Source: Erythrobacteraceae bacterium (GTDB lineage Bacteria > Pseudomonadota > Alphaproteobacteria > Sphingomonadales > Sphingomonadaceae). Taken from it: a DNA stretch of 64,000 bases. The notes below the pieces were generated by a model that saw nothing but the letters and a program-made list of their open reading frames with translations, made no database searches and was not told the DNA's origin. Where the stretch lies: positions 27,443-91,442 of the forward strand of contig CANJYE010000005.1 of NCBI GenBank assembly GCA_947479055.1. The letters are read 5' to 3'. A program made the position numbers and the translations under genes. Shown here piece after piece: positions 47,196 through 57,376 of the stretch; the first letter of the stretch is position 1, and every line of letters begins with the position of its first letter.

Positions 47196-49220
47196 TCACC
47201 CTGCTGCCAAAGCCCAGGAAACCGCCGCGACAAGTCCCAGCAGCATCACCAGCGCATAGCTATAGAGATAGCCGGACTGGACCTTCTTCGCGTAGCTCGA
47301 ACCCTGGGCAACCACCCAGGCGGCCCCGTTCGGTCCGAACCGGTCGATGAAGCCCACATCGCCGCGCTGCCAGAACTGGCGGCCGAGCCAGAAGGCCGGG
47401 CGCACGAACAGGAAGTTGTACAGCTCGTCGAAATACCATTTGTTGAAGGCAAAGCCGTGGAGCTGCGGGAAGGTCGCCACGAAGCGCGACGGGATCGTTG
47501 TGTCGCGGATATAGGCGGCATAGGCGATGCCAAAGCCGGTCAGCATCACCACCGTGGCCGACAGCTTCACCCACAGTGGCACGGCGTGCATCGCGTGGAT
47601 CAGATGCTCGTTATAGGCAATCGCGCCGTTCCAGAACTGCTCCGAATTGATGAAGCCATCGTGGAAGACAAAGCCTGCAAACACCGCGCCCAGCGACAGG
47701 ATCGCCAGCGGCACCAGCATCGACAGCGGGCTTTCATGCGGGTGATAGCCGGCGGTGCCGTCAACCTCGTGGCCGTGACCATGCCCGTGATCATGGTCGT
47801 CATGTACATGGGCATCGTGCATCGCGTGCTGGATATGCTCCGACCCGGCCCAGCGCGGCTTACCCCAGAAGGTCAGGAACATCAGCCGCCAGCTGTAGAA
47901 GCTGGTCATCAGCGCGGCGATGCAGCCCAGCACGAAAGCGAACTGCGACAGCTCGGTGCCCCTGGCATACGCCGCTTCCAGGATCGCATCCTTGGAATAG
48001 AACCCGGCAAAGCCGAACACGTCGAGAATGCCGACGCCGGTGATCGCCAGCGTGCCGGCCATCATCGCCCAGAAGGTCAGCGGGATGCGCTTGCGCAGGT
48101 CACCGTAGAACCGCATGTCCTGTTCATGGTGCATGGCATGGATCACCGAGCCCGCGCCAAGGAACAGCAGCGCCTTGAAGAAGGCGTGAGTGAACAGGTG
48201 GAACATCGCCGCGCCATAGGCACCGACACCCGCCGCAAAGAACATGTAGCCCAGCTGCGAACAGGTCGAATAGGCGATCACCCGCTTGATATCCCACTGG
48301 CAGGTGCCGACCGTGGCGGCAAAGAAGCAGGTCGCGGCACCGATGAAAGTGACGAGCGCCAGCGCGGTGGGCGAGGTTTCGAACATCGGCGACAGGCGGC
48401 AAACCATGAACACGCCCGCCGTCACCATGGTGGCGGCATGGATCAGCGCGGAAACCGGGGTCGGGCCTTCCATCGCGTCGGGCAGCCAGGTGTGCAGCCC
48501 CAGCTGCGCCGACTTGCCCATCGCGCCGATGAACAGCAGGATGCACAGCACCGTCATGGTGTCGAGCCGATAGCCGAGGAAGCCGATGGTCGAACCCGCC
48601 ATGCCCGGCGCGGCGGCCAGGATTTCAGGGATCGAAGTGGTCTGGAACACCAGATAGGTGCCGAAGATGCCCAGCATGAAGCCAAGGTCGCCCACGCGGT
48701 TGACCACGAAGGCCTTGATCGCGGCGGCGCACGCGCTCGGCTTGCGGAACCAAAAACCGATCAGCAGGTAGGACGCCAGCCCCACCCCTTCCCATCCGAA
48801 GAACATCTGGACGAGGTTGTCGGCCGTCACCAGCATCAGCATGGCGAAAGTGAACAGGCTGAGATAGGCGAAGAACCGGGGCTGGTCCGGATCCTCGTCC
48901 ATATATCCCCAGCTGTAGAGGTGGACGAGCGCGGACACGCTGGTGATCACCACCAGCATCACCGCCGTCAGCGCATCGACCCGCAGCGCCCAGTCGAACG
49001 TCAGGCTGCCGGACTGCACCCAGTGCAGCACCGGCGTGACGCTGGCCTCTGCACTTCCGCCCAGAAAGCCGAGGAAGATCGGCCAACTGAGCACGCAGGA
49101 TAGGAACAGCCCCGCCGTGGTGATGGTTTTCGCCGCGACACTGCCCAGCATGCGGTTGCCCAGCCCGGCCACAATTGCGGCCAGCAGCGGCCCGAAAACG
49201 ATGATCTGGATGGCGTTCAC
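47196..49220 (-). CDS. nuoL: NADH-quinone oxidoreductase subunit L
   Basis: The 674-residue subunit has the antiporter core ([23 protein letters not shown]), the long amphipathic lateral helix and a last membrane helix that clamps the membrane arm. A His/Asp-rich insert ([17 protein letters not shown], encoded near 47760-47830) interrupts the C-terminal third. Length is within the family range despite this insert. It starts at 49220, seven bases after the nuoK stop. Confidence 0.96.
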   Translation of the reverse strand: MNAIQIIVFGPLLAAIVAGLGNRMLGSVAAKTITTAGLFLSCVLSWPIFLGFLGGSAEASVTPVLHWVQSGSLTFDWALRVDALTAVMLVVITSVSALVHLYSWGYMDEDPDQPRFFAYLSLFTFAMLMLVTADNLVQMFFGWEGVGLASYLLIGFWFRKPSACAAAIKAFVVNRVGDLGFMLGIFGTYLVFQTTSIPEILAAAPGMAGSTIGFLGYRLDTMTVLCILLFIGAMGKSAQLGLHTWLPDAMEGPTPVSALIHAATMVTAGVFMVCRLSPMFETSPTALALVTFIGAATCFFAATVGTCQWDIKRVIAYSTCSQLGYMFFAAGVGAYGAAMFHLFTHAFFKALLFLGAGSVIHAMHHEQDMRFYGDLRKRIPLTFWAMMAGTLAITGVGILDVFGFAGFYSKDAILEAAYARGTELSQFAFVLGCIAALMTSFYSWRLMFLTFWGKPRWAGSEHIQHAMHDAHVHDDHDHGHGHGHEVDGTAGYHPHESPLSMLVPLAILSLGAVFAGFVFHDGFINSEQFWNGAIAYNEHLIHAMHAVPLWVKLSATVVMLTGFGIAYAAYIRDTTIPSRFVATFPQLHGFAFNKWYFDELYNFLFVRPAFWLGRQFWQRGDVGFIDRFGPNGAAWVVAQGSSYAKKVQSGYLYSYALVMLLGLVAAVSWALAAG

Positions 49221-49227
49221 TTGCGGC

Positions 49228-49533
49228 TCACCCCTTCATCCGGTTGACATCGTCAACCGCGATCGAGCCACGGTCACGGAAATAGATGACAAGAATGGCC
49301 AGCCCGATCGCCGCCTCGCCCGCCGCCACGGTCAGCACGAACATGGCGAAAATCTGGCCGGTGAGGTCATTGAGGAAGGCGCTGAAAGCGACCAGGTTGA
49401 TGTTCACCGCCAGCAGGATCAGCTCGATCGCCATTAGGATGACGATCACGTTCTTGCGGTTGAGAAAGATGCCCAGCACGCCCAGCACGAACAGGATCGA
49501 GCTGACGACGACATAATGTTCGATGCCGATCAC
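49228..49533 (-). CDS. nuoK: NADH-quinone oxidoreductase subunit K
   Basis: The 101-residue, three-helix subunit begins [18 protein letters not shown] from a GTG at 49533 and has the conserved membrane Glu ([14 protein letters not shown]). The GTG overlaps the nuoJ stop (GTGA), which fixes the start although the frame is open far upstream. Confidence 0.95.
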   Translation of the reverse strand: MIGIEHYVVVSSILFVLGVLGIFLNRKNVIVILMAIELILLAVNINLVAFSAFLNDLTGQIFAMFVLTVAAGEAAIGLAILVIYFRDRGSIAVDDVNRMKG

Positions 49534-50147
49534 AGCTGCACCCCCTTGCCCACTTCCGGCTTCACATTGATCGTCGCCTCGTCGGGGCGGCGCTTGACCT
49601 GCTTCGAAATATTCTGCCGGCGCGTGTCGGACCGTTCGCGATGGGTCAGCACAATCGCGCCGATCATCGCCACCAGCAGGATGATCCCTGCGCTTTCGAA
49701 CAGGAACAGGTAGCGGCTGTAGAGCAGCGCCCCGATTGCCTCGATATTGCTGCGGTCCATCAACGGCGCGGCGGTACCATCGGGCGTGCCCAGCTTGAGC
49801 GCGCCGGCCCGCTCCGCGCCGATGCCCAGCACCAGTTCGGCCACCAGCACGAGCGCGATGGCAATGCCGAGCGGGAAATTGCGGATGAAACCGGCGCGCA
49901 GTTCGGCGAAATCGATGTCGAGCATCATCACCACGAACAGGAACAGCACGGCCACCGCGCCGACATAGACGATCACCAGCAGCATCGCGATGAACTCGGC
50001 GCCGACCAGCACCATCAGCCCGGCGGCGTTGAAGAACGCCACGATCAGCCACAGCACCGAATGCACCGGATTGCGCGACATGATGACGAACACCGCGCTG
50101 GCGATCACCAGCGTGGCGAAGAGATAGAAGGCAAGGACCTGGATCAT
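49530..50147 (-). CDS. nuoJ: NADH-quinone oxidoreductase subunit J
   Basis: The 205-residue subunit has five membrane helices and the NuoJ signature [24 protein letters not shown] followed by [17 protein letters not shown]. It belongs to the membrane arm near the quinone site. It follows nuoI by nine bases and is coupled to nuoK. Confidence 0.95.
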   Translation of the reverse strand: MIQVLAFYLFATLVIASAVFVIMSRNPVHSVLWLIVAFFNAAGLMVLVGAEFIAMLLVIVYVGAVAVLFLFVVMMLDIDFAELRAGFIRNFPLGIAIALVLVAELVLGIGAERAGALKLGTPDGTAAPLMDRSNIEAIGALLYSRYLFLFESAGIILLVAMIGAIVLTHRERSDTRRQNISKQVKRRPDEATINVKPEVGKGVQL

Positions 50148-50156
50148 CGCGCGCCC

Positions 50157-50642
50157 CTATCGATACGGCGCATCGGCTTCAAGGTTCGCGGCAATGGCCC
50201 GCTCCCACTTGTCCCCGTTCGCCAGCAGCTTGGCCTTGTCGTAGAGCAGTTCCTCGCGCGTTTCGGTCGCGTATTCGAAGTTCGGCCCTTCGACGATGGC
50301 ATCCACCGGACAGGCTTCCTGGCAGAAGCCGCAGTAGATGCACTTGGTCATGTCGATGTCGTAGCGCGTGGTGCGGCGGCTGCCGTCCTCGCGCGGTTCA
50401 GCCTCGATCGTGATCGCCTGCGCCGGACAGATCGCCTCGCACAGCTTGCAGGCGATGCAGCGTTCCTCGCCATTGGCATAGCGGCGCAAGGCATGCTCGC
50501 CCCGGAAACGCGGCGAAATCGGGTTTTTCTCGAACGGATAGTTGATGGTCGCCTTGGGCTTGAAGAGATACTTCAAGGTCAGCCAGTGGGCTTTGACGAA
50601 CTCCCAGAGGGTGAACGATTTGATGAGGTGGGTGACGCTCAC
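50157..50642 (-). CDS. nuoI: NADH-quinone oxidoreductase subunit I
   Basis: The 161-residue subunit carries two [4Fe-4S] motifs, [12 protein letters not shown] and [12 protein letters not shown], that carry electrons to NuoB in the peripheral arm. The GTG at 50642 overlaps the nuoH stop (GTGA) and is preferred over a TTG at 50648. Length and order are standard. Confidence 0.96.
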   Translation of the reverse strand: MSVTHLIKSFTLWEFVKAHWLTLKYLFKPKATINYPFEKNPISPRFRGEHALRRYANGEERCIACKLCEAICPAQAITIEAEPREDGSRRTTRYDIDMTKCIYCGFCQEACPVDAIVEGPNFEYATETREELLYDKAKLLANGDKWERAIAANLEADAPYR

Positions 50643-51751
50643 GGACAAACTCCATTGTTCACAATCCGTCCGTAGTGGTCAGGATCGGGATAAAGGGTCT
50701 GGTCGGCATCGCAGAAGTGGTGGGTTGCCATCAGCCACCCGCTCACCAGCACCACGAACAGCAGGCTCACCGGCAGGAATATCTTCCAGCCCAGCCGCAT
50801 CAGCTGGTCGTAGCGATAGCGCGGCACGGTGGCCTTCACCCAGCTGAAGATGAAGAAGAAGAAGAAGATCTTGGCGAACAGCCACAGCCAGCCCGGCACG
50901 AGGTAAAGCACCGGAATATCCAGCGGCGGCAGCCAGCCCCCGAAGAACAGCGTGGCGTTGAGCGCGCACATCAGCAGCACATTGGCATATTCGCCCAGCC
51001 AGTAGAGCGCGAAAGCCATCGAGGAATATTCGGTCTGGTAACCGGCCACCAGCTCGCTTTCCGCTTCCGTCAGGTCGAACGGGGCGCGGGCGGTTTCGGC
51101 CATGCCGGAAATCAGGAACATCACCCACAAGGGGAACAGCAGCGGATTGGCAACGAAGCCGTTGATCAGCCAGACATGGTCCTTCTGCGCCATGACGATG
51201 GCGTTGAGGTTGAAGCTGCCCGCCCACAGCACCACGCAGATCAGGATGAAGCCGATCGAGACTTCATAGGAAATCATCTGCGCGGCGGCGCGCATGGCCG
51301 AGAAGAACGGATATTTCGAGTTCGACGCCCAGCCCGCGATCACCACGCCGTAAACGCCGAGCGACGAGACCGCGAGGACATAGAGCAGGCCGACATTGAT
51401 ATCGGCCAGCACCGCGCCCGAATTGAACGGGATCACCGCCCAGGCCATCAGCGCGACAGTGAAAGTGATGATCGGCGCGATCAGGAACAGGACCTTGTTG
51501 GCCGCGCTCGGGATGATGGTTTCCTGCAGGAACACCTTCAGGCCATCGGCAAAGCTTTGCAGCAGGCCGAACGGGCCGACCACGTTCGGCCCCCGCCGCA
51601 ACGCCATCGCCGCCCAGATCTTGCGATCGACATAGATGATCATGGCGACGGCCAGCATCAGCGGCAGCGCGATCAGCAGGATGCCCGCGATGGTGGCGGT
51701 GAACCACGCCCATTCATGGGTCATGCCAAGGGTCTGGAAGAAGCTTGTCAT
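50639..51751 (-). CDS. nuoH: NADH-quinone oxidoreductase subunit H
   Basis: The 370-residue, about eight-helix subunit forms much of the quinone-binding chamber. Typical motifs are [19 protein letters not shown] and [18 protein letters not shown]. Its ATG overlaps the nuoG stop by four bases (ATGA). Confidence 0.96.
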   Translation of the reverse strand: MTSFFQTLGMTHEWAWFTATIAGILLIALPLMLAVAMIIYVDRKIWAAMALRRGPNVVGPFGLLQSFADGLKVFLQETIIPSAANKVLFLIAPIITFTVALMAWAVIPFNSGAVLADINVGLLYVLAVSSLGVYGVVIAGWASNSKYPFFSAMRAAAQMISYEVSIGFILICVVLWAGSFNLNAIVMAQKDHVWLINGFVANPLLFPLWVMFLISGMAETARAPFDLTEAESELVAGYQTEYSSMAFALYWLGEYANVLLMCALNATLFFGGWLPPLDIPVLYLVPGWLWLFAKIFFFFFIFSWVKATVPRYRYDQLMRLGWKIFLPVSLLFVVLVSGWLMATHHFCDADQTLYPDPDHYGRIVNNGVCP

Positions 51752-53754
51752 TCCGCCGCCTCCGCAAAATCCTGCCCATGCAGCAGTTCGGCCGAGCAGC
51801 GCTGCATGGTGGCGCTGGCGCGGGCGATCGGGTTGGTCAGGTAGAAGTCCCTGATCGGATAACCAATCACGCCATCCGCCTTGGCGCTTTTCTTCGCCTT
51901 GGGCAGCTTGCCGTAATCGGCCAGCCCTTCCACCCCCAGCGCCGGAACCGCCGTGATCATGCGCTCACGCAGTTCCTCGAAGCTGTCGAAATTGACATTG
52001 ACGCCCAGCGCATCCGCCAGCGCACGCAGGATTGTCCAGTCTTCCCGCGCGTCGCCCGGGGCAAACACGGCCTTGTCGGCCATCTGCACCCGGCCTTCGG
52101 TGTTGACGTAGGTCCCGGCCTTCTCGCTGAATGCGGCGGCGGGCAGGATGATGTCGGCAGCATGCGCGCCCTTGTCGCCATGGTGGCCGATATAGACCAC
52201 GATGCTGTCGGCAAACTTCGCGTAATCCACCTCGTCCGCGCCGAGCGAGAGCAGCAGCTTCGGCTTGGCCGCAACCAGATCGGCAATGCCGCCGTCCTGC
52301 GCGAAGCCCAGCATCAGCCCGCCCATCCGAGCGGCGGCAAGGTGCAGCGCGTTGAAACCGTTCCAGCCCTCGCGGACGACCTTCCACGTTTCGCCCAGCG
52401 CCAGCGCGGCCGGGATCGCGCCCTTGGCAATCGCGCCGCCGCCGACGATGATAGTCGGCCGTTCGGCCTTGGCCATCGCCTCGTTCACATGAGCGGGGAG
52501 AGCGTTGAGCACCGAAAGGTTCTCGCCCAGGAACTCGCCGCCGAAAGTGGTCTCCCACTCCGGCCCGACGAGGAAAACCTTCGCGCCGCGCTTCACTGCC
52601 TTGCGCAGGCGGACGTTGACCAGCGGCGCTTCGGTGCGGACCTGGCTGCCGACGATCAGGATGGCGTCGGCCGTCTCGATCCCGGCGAAAGTGGAATTGA
52701 AATTCACCGCCGCGAGATTGGAGGTGTCGTAATCCATCCCGGTCTGGCGGCCCTCCAGCAGGGTGGAACCGAGCGCGCCGAGCAGCGCCTTTGCCGCGAA
52801 CATCGTTTCGCAATCGACCATGTCGCCGGCCACCGCCGCAATGCTGGCACCCGGCTTGACCCGGGCGATGGCCTTGAACGCCTCGTCCCAGCTGGCCTTT
52901 TCGAGCTTGCCATCACGGCGCAGCCATACCGCGTCGAGCCGGCGGCGGGTGAGGCCATCGACCTGATAGCGCGCCTTGTCGGAAATCCATTCCTCGTTCA
53001 CGTCATCGTTGACGCGCGGCAGGATACGCAGCACCTCACGGCCCCGGCTGTCGAGCCGGATATTGGCCCCGCAGGCGTCGGACACGTCGATGCCAAGCGT
53101 CTTCTTCAGCTCCCACGGCCGCGCTTCGAACGCATAGGGGCGCGAGGTGAGCGCGCCGACCGGGCAGAGGTCGATCACATTGGCCGACATCTCGTGGAAA
53201 GCGGCGCGTTCCAGATAGGTGGTGATCTGCGTGTTCTCGCCGCGATAGAGCGCGCCGATCTCGTCCACCCCGGCCACTTCCTCGCTGAAACGGACGCAGC
53301 GGGTGCAATGGATGCAGCGGGTCATCGTGGTCTTGATCAGCGGGCCCATGTATTTCTCGGTCACCGCGCGCTTGTGCTCGTGATAGCGCGAGGAACCCCG
53401 GCCATAGGCCACCGACTGGTCCTGCAGATCGCATTCGCCGCCCTGATCGCAGATCGGGCAGTCAAGCGGGTGGTTGATGAGCAGGAACTCCATCACCCCC
53501 TCGCGCGCCTTCTTGACCATCGCGCTGTCGGTGCGGATCACCTGCCCTTCGGCGGCGGGCAGCGCACAGGACGCCTGCGGCTTGGGCGGCCCGGGCGCGA
53601 CTTCGACGAGGCACATGCGGCAATTGCCAGCGATGCTGAGGCGCTCATGATAGCAGAAGCGCGGGATTTCCTTGCCGGCCAGTTCGCACGCCTGCAGGAC
53701 AGTAGCGCCCTGCGGGACTTCGAGTTCGATGCCGTCGACGGTGAGTTTAGGCAT
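51748..53754 (-). CDS. nuoG: NADH-quinone oxidoreductase subunit G
   Basis: The 668-residue peripheral-arm subunit has an N-terminal [2Fe-2S] ferredoxin domain ([23 protein letters not shown] begins the motif), a His-Cys-ligated cluster region ([18 protein letters not shown]), the [13 protein letters not shown] [4Fe-4S] site and a molybdopterin-oxidoreductase-like C-terminal domain. It shares one base with the stop of the small membrane-protein gene upstream (TAATG). Confidence 0.96.
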   Translation of the reverse strand: MPKLTVDGIELEVPQGATVLQACELAGKEIPRFCYHERLSIAGNCRMCLVEVAPGPPKPQASCALPAAEGQVIRTDSAMVKKAREGVMEFLLINHPLDCPICDQGGECDLQDQSVAYGRGSSRYHEHKRAVTEKYMGPLIKTTMTRCIHCTRCVRFSEEVAGVDEIGALYRGENTQITTYLERAAFHEMSANVIDLCPVGALTSRPYAFEARPWELKKTLGIDVSDACGANIRLDSRGREVLRILPRVNDDVNEEWISDKARYQVDGLTRRRLDAVWLRRDGKLEKASWDEAFKAIARVKPGASIAAVAGDMVDCETMFAAKALLGALGSTLLEGRQTGMDYDTSNLAAVNFNSTFAGIETADAILIVGSQVRTEAPLVNVRLRKAVKRGAKVFLVGPEWETTFGGEFLGENLSVLNALPAHVNEAMAKAERPTIIVGGGAIAKGAIPAALALGETWKVVREGWNGFNALHLAAARMGGLMLGFAQDGGIADLVAAKPKLLLSLGADEVDYAKFADSIVVYIGHHGDKGAHAADIILPAAAFSEKAGTYVNTEGRVQMADKAVFAPGDAREDWTILRALADALGVNVNFDSFEELRERMITAVPALGVEGLADYGKLPKAKKSAKADGVIGYPIRDFYLTNPIARASATMQRCSAELLHGQDFAEAAE

Positions 53755-54128
53755 TATTCGGCAGCCTCATCAAACCACGGCTTGAGTTGATCTGACCTCG
53801 CCCAGACAAAAAGGGCCGGCAATCCAAACAAGACCGCACTTAAACCAATCAGAAACAAGCACGTGGTAATACTTTCTCCGGTACCAAGTGCGCCGATGAC
53901 AGCCTTCAAAGTGAAAACCACAGCGCCGAATAGATAAAAATGAAAGGCGGCCTTCTTCTGCGCAATCAAGCCAATACCGCTCACAATGAGCAACCCACTT
54001 AGGCCAAGACTGTATTCGTCGTGTGTCGGCACCCCCAACTCGTTCGGGGGTGGCGATGCAAGATAATAGGCACCGAAAGCTGCCATGAGGACACCGATCA
54101 CAATCAGTCCTGTAGATCTCCCACTCAC
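53754..54128 (-). CDS. Membrane protein of unknown function inserted between nuoF and nuoG
   Basis: The 124-residue product has three to four hydrophobic helices ([69 protein letters not shown]). No family is recognised and no complex I subunit matches. It starts at a GTG overlapping the nuoF stop (GTGA) and ends in a TAATG overlap with nuoG, so its translation is coupled on both sides. Its codons use visibly more A/T than neighbouring nuo genes, a sign of later acquisition. Confidence 0.6.
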   Translation of the reverse strand: MSGRSTGLIVIGVLMAAFGAYYLASPPPNELGVPTHDEYSLGLSGLLIVSGIGLIAQKKAAFHFYLFGAVVFTLKAVIGALGTGESITTCLFLIGLSAVLFGLPALFVWARSDQLKPWFDEAAE

Positions 54129-55414
54129 TCCGCCGCCTCCCGCATTGCGCCGTTCTCCGCAATCCGCCGCTCAAGCTCCGGCCGGAAATGCCGGATCAGC
54201 CCCTGGATCGGCCAGGCCGCCGCGTCGCCCAGCGCGCAGATGGTGTGGCCTTCGACCTGCTTGGTGACGTCCCACAGCAGGTCGATCTCGCTGACATCGG
54301 CATCGCCGCTGCGCAGCCGTTCCATCACCCGGTACATCCAGCCCGTGCCTTCGCGGCAAGGCGTGCACTGGCCGCAGCTTTCATGCATGTAGAAATGGCT
54401 CAACCGGCTGATCGCGCGGACGATGTCGGTCGATTTGTCCATCACGATCACCGCCGCCGTGCCAAGGCCGGAACCCGCTTCCTTGCAGCCGTCGAAATCC
54501 ATCGGCATGTCCATGCACTGGTCGCCGGGGACCAGCGGAACGGAGGAGCCACCGGGAATCACCGCCAGCAGATTGTCCCACCCGCCGCGAATGCCGCCGC
54601 AATGCTTCTCGATCAGCTCGCGGAAGGGGATGCTCATCGCTTCTTCGACCACGCAGGGCTTTTCCACGTGGCCGCTGATCTGGAACAGCTTGGTGCCCTT
54701 GTTGTTGTCGCGCCCGAAACTGGCGAACCAGCCCGCGCCGCGCCGCATGATGGTGGGCGCGACTGCGATCGATTCCACGTTGTTGACCGTGGTCGGGCAG
54801 CCATAGAGGCCAGCGCCGGCCGGGAACGGCGGCTTGAGGCGCGGCTGGCCCTTCTTGCCTTCCAGGCTTTCGATCATCGCGGTTTCTTCGCCGCAGATAT
54901 AGGCGCCCGCGCCGCGATGGACGAAGACGTCGAAATCATAGCCCGAACCGCAGGCGTTCCTGCCGATCAGCCCGGCCGCATAGGCTTCGGCGACGGCGGC
55001 GAACATCGTTTCGGCCTCGCGGATATATTCGCCGCGAATGTAGATATAGGCCGCCCGCGCCCGCATGGCAAAACCCGCCACCAGCGCGCCCTCGATCAGC
55101 TTGTGCGGATCGTGGCGGATGATCTCGCGGTCCTTGCAGCTGCCGGGTTCGGATTCATCGGCATTGATGACGAGGAAGCTGGGCCGCCCGTCCTTCGATT
55201 CCTTCGGCATGAACGACCATTTCATGCCGGTCGGGAAACCCGCCCCGCCCCGACCGCGCAAGGCCGAATCCTTGATTTCCTGAATGATCGCATCCTGCCC
55301 CTTGGCGAGGATATCCTTGGTGTTGTCCCAATCCCCCCGCGCGCGGGCAGCGGCGAGGTTCCACGGCTGGTAGCCGTAGAGATTGGTGAAAATCCTGTCC
55401 CGATCCTCAAGCAT
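54125..55414 (-). CDS. nuoF: NADH-quinone oxidoreductase subunit F
   Basis: The 429-residue subunit binds FMN and NADH ([17 protein letters not shown], and [15 protein letters not shown]) and a [4Fe-4S] cluster ([11 protein letters not shown]). It oxidises NADH at the tip of the peripheral arm with NuoE. It starts at an ATG 18 bases after the stop of the 46-residue protein gene. Confidence 0.96.
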   Translation of the reverse strand: MLEDRDRIFTNLYGYQPWNLAAARARGDWDNTKDILAKGQDAIIQEIKDSALRGRGGAGFPTGMKWSFMPKESKDGRPSFLVINADESEPGSCKDREIIRHDPHKLIEGALVAGFAMRARAAYIYIRGEYIREAETMFAAVAEAYAAGLIGRNACGSGYDFDVFVHRGAGAYICGEETAMIESLEGKKGQPRLKPPFPAGAGLYGCPTTVNNVESIAVAPTIMRRGAGWFASFGRDNNKGTKLFQISGHVEKPCVVEEAMSIPFRELIEKHCGGIRGGWDNLLAVIPGGSSVPLVPGDQCMDMPMDFDGCKEAGSGLGTAAVIVMDKSTDIVRAISRLSHFYMHESCGQCTPCREGTGWMYRVMERLRSGDADVSEIDLLWDVTKQVEGHTICALGDAAAWPIQGLIRHFRPELERRIAENGAMREAAE

Positions 55415-55432
55415 GACAGACTCCGGCCAGCA

Positions 55433-55573
55433 TCAGGAAATCCCCCCGGTATAGATCACAACCGCCACCACCAGGATCGCGGCCACCGACAAGAGCTTGA
55501 ACAGGCCCTTGGCCAGCTTCCAGGCAAGCAGCACGGCGACAGCGGCGATGGCGAGAGTGGCGAGCGTGCTCAT
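55433..55573 (-). CDS. 46-residue single-helix protein between nuoE and nuoF
   Basis: The product is a basic, mostly hydrophobic peptide with one or two helices (LATLAIAAVAVLLAWKLAKG and FKLLSVAAILVVAVVIY). Its ATG at 55573 overlaps the stop of the gene upstream (ATGA). Small genes in this place occur in other sphingomonads as hypothetical proteins (recollection, not a search). The role is unknown. Confidence 0.5.
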   Translation of the reverse strand: MSTLATLAIAAVAVLLAWKLAKGLFKLLSVAAILVVAVVIYTGGIS

Positions 55574-55782
55574 TTGCGCCACCTGCGCACGACCAGCACG
55601 GCGAACAGCGCGGTCGCGGCGATCATCGCTCCGCCCAGCGCCTGCGAGCCGGTGTCGCCACTGGTCAGGCGATGGAAGCCGCTTTCCAGCACCAGCGCCG
55701 CCACGACGAGGCCGAACAGGTTCAGCATCACGATGCTGAACTTCTGCGCGGCGTCGCGGTCTTTCCAGGCGATCTGCGCCAT
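55570..55782 (-). CDS. 70-residue two-helix membrane protein after nuoE
   Basis: The product has two hydrophobic helices (KFSIVMLNLFGLVVAALVL and AMIAATALFAVLVV) and a basic end (RRWRK). The ATG at 55782 shares its A with the nuoE stop (TGATG). An ATG six bases upstream is the alternative. No family is recognised. Its stop overlaps the next small gene (ATGA), so nuoE and both small genes are translated together. Confidence 0.55.
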   Translation of the reverse strand: MAQIAWKDRDAAQKFSIVMLNLFGLVVAALVLESGFHRLTSGDTGSQALGGAMIAATALFAVLVVRRWRK

Positions 55783-56450
55783 CACCATTCACCCCGGTAA
55801 TCATGGTTGGCATCGACCATCGCGGCCAGCGAGGTCGGCCCGCCCAGCGGCTCCACCGTGTGGCGGCCCGGAGCTTGCGTGCCTGTCTTGGGCTGCCGGC
55901 CGGCGGCGAGATCGTCGAGAATGCGGGTCATGTCCGCAGCTGTCAGATCCTCGTAATTGTCGTCATTGATCTGAACCATCGGCGCGCTGGCGCAATTGCC
56001 CATGCATTCCACCTCGGTCAGCGTCCAGAGGCCATCGGCGCTGGTGTGGCCCTTCTTCATGCCCTTCGCCTTGCAGGCGGCCATGATATCGTCCGAGCCG
56101 CGCAGCATGCAGGGCGTGGTGCCACAAACCTGCACGTGGAACCGGCCGACCGGCACCAGATTGTACATGGTGTAGAAGGTCGCCACCTCCACCACCCGGA
56201 TCACCGGCATGGCGAGATAATGCGCGACATATTCCATCACCGGGATCGGCAGCCAGCCTTGCGTGCTGGTTTCCGCACCGACCTGCCGCTGGGCGAGATC
56301 GAGCAACGGCATCACCGCGCTGCGCTGCCGCCCTTCGGGATAGCGGGCGACCACTTCCCTGGCCTTGGCGGCGTTTTCGGCGGTCCACGCAAAGGCACCC
56401 CAGCGGGCACGCAATTCGGGCGTATCGGGTGCGAGATGACGGTCAGCCAC
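55782..56450 (-). CDS. nuoE: NADH-quinone oxidoreductase subunit E
   Basis: The 222-residue subunit binds a [2Fe-2S] cluster (CGTTPCMLRG and CMGNCASAP). It works with NuoF at the NADH-oxidising tip. The GTG at 56450 gives MADRHLAPDTPELRARWG, the N-terminus usual for relatives. An upstream GTG at 56477 would extend the protein into the palindromic repeat and is less likely. Confidence 0.93.
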   Translation of the reverse strand: MADRHLAPDTPELRARWGAFAWTAENAAKAREVVARYPEGRQRSAVMPLLDLAQRQVGAETSTQGWLPIPVMEYVAHYLAMPVIRVVEVATFYTMYNLVPVGRFHVQVCGTTPCMLRGSDDIMAACKAKGMKKGHTSADGLWTLTEVECMGNCASAPMVQINDDNYEDLTAADMTRILDDLAAGRQPKTGTQAPGRHTVEPLGGPTSLAAMVDANHDYRGEW

Positions 56451-56471
56451 GCAATCCGGCCTTTCCAATAT

Positions 56472-56611
56472 CGTCACCCTGAACTTGTTTCAGGGTCCAT
56501 TTCGCCCCGCGACCGGAGGCTTGTGTCGCAAGCCGGGCCGTGAGGTGGGCGCCTCGCCCGATGGCTCCGCGCTTGCGGCCCGATGGTCCCTGAAACAAGT
56601 TCAGGGTGACG
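56472..56611. repeat. 140-bp composite palindromic repeat (REP/BIME- or MITE-like) before nuoE
   Basis: Two inverted arms, 56472-56500 and 56583-56611, match at 28 of 29 positions. Each arm itself holds a palindrome, CCCTGAA...TTCAGGG, so each can fold on its own. The interior contains small hairpins such as CTTG/CAAG. It lies between nuoE and the NTF2-like gene. A short repeat of this kind (CCCTGAACTTGTTTCAGGG) is what I recall as dispersed in Erythrobacter genomes. A transposase-free mobile repeat is the likely nature, but copy number cannot be judged here. Confidence 0.8.
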
Positions 56612-56642
56612 GGGTTGATTGGGGCGGGCCTGACGCAGCGTT

Positions 56643-56996
56643 TCAACGGACAAACTCCACTCTCGAGCATTTCCCATCCTCGAAGCTGTAGATGGCGATG
56701 ACGTCGAACGGCTCGACCAGTTCGGAACCATCGGTGGCCGGGCCGCGCGTCACATGTTCGCGGAACAGGACGTAAGCGCCGATGACCTGCCGCTCCACGA
56801 TCTCGGCACGGTTCTGCGGCCACTTTGCAAACGCAGCGGCGAGACCCGAACGCGTGCCCTCCTTGCCCTCACGCAGCACCGCGCCGCGATAATTCGCCTC
56901 GCAGGCGTCGTCGGTCATGTAAGACACGTACAGGTCCACGTCCTGCGCGTTGTAGGCGGCGATCATGGCTTCGGCGGTGGCGAGGTTGTCGCTCAT
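56643..56996 (-). CDS. NTF2-like (SnoaL-type) protein inserted in the nuo operon
   Basis: The 117-residue product has the NTF2/SnoaL-like shape: an N-terminal helix (EAMIAAYNAQDVDLYVSYMTDD), beta-strands and a C-terminal strand (VIAIYSFEDGKCSRVEFVR). This fold binds small ligands or forms dimers. The substrate is unknown. Its ATG overlaps the stop of the low-GC gene upstream (ATGA). The palindromic repeat follows its stop. Confidence 0.7.
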   Translation of the reverse strand: MSDNLATAEAMIAAYNAQDVDLYVSYMTDDACEANYRGAVLREGKEGTRSGLAAAFAKWPQNRAEIVERQVIGAYVLFREHVTRGPATDGSELVEPFDVIAIYSFEDGKCSRVEFVR

Positions 56997-57376
56997 TGCT
57001 TTGCGTCCACTTGCTTTCTGTCCACAAAGACTGAATGCACGACTTCAATTCTAGAGATATTTTGATCCTGGAATTTTAGCATAGCGGAAATAGATTCTTG
57101 TCCTTGTTTTCCGCACAAAAAGTTCACCAACGCGATTGGGTCGTCTCGAGTACGGGACACGTCCTTCAATTGGCAGTCTTTGAGGCGAATCAGTTGCTCA
57201 GCATCTTCTTTCGAAACCACTTCCTGGAGTTCTGGCTGGGCGAAATCGAGCCCATGCCAAACATCGTATAGAAACTGCTGGATTCGATCATGCGCCCAAT
57301 CAACTTCCGCAGCTTGAGTGGCTGTTGCAGAAAGCGCTGCTGTAGCTAAGGCGACGTGTCTCCACGGAGTCCTCAC
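56993..57376 (-). CDS. Exported protein of unknown function after nuoD
   Basis: The 127-residue product has a cleavable-looking signal peptide ([23 protein letters not shown]) and a mature domain of about 100 residues with two Cys. No family is recognised. It starts at a GTG overlapping the nuoD stop (GTGA) and is coupled to the NTF2-like gene. The codons are A/T-richer than the nuo genes, which suggests transfer. Confidence 0.55.
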   Translation of the reverse strand: MRTPWRHVALATAALSATATQAAEVDWAHDRIQQFLYDVWHGLDFAQPELQEVVSKEDAEQLIRLKDCQLKDVSRTRDDPIALVNFLCGKQGQESISAMLKFQDQNISRIEVVHSVFVDRKQVDAKQ

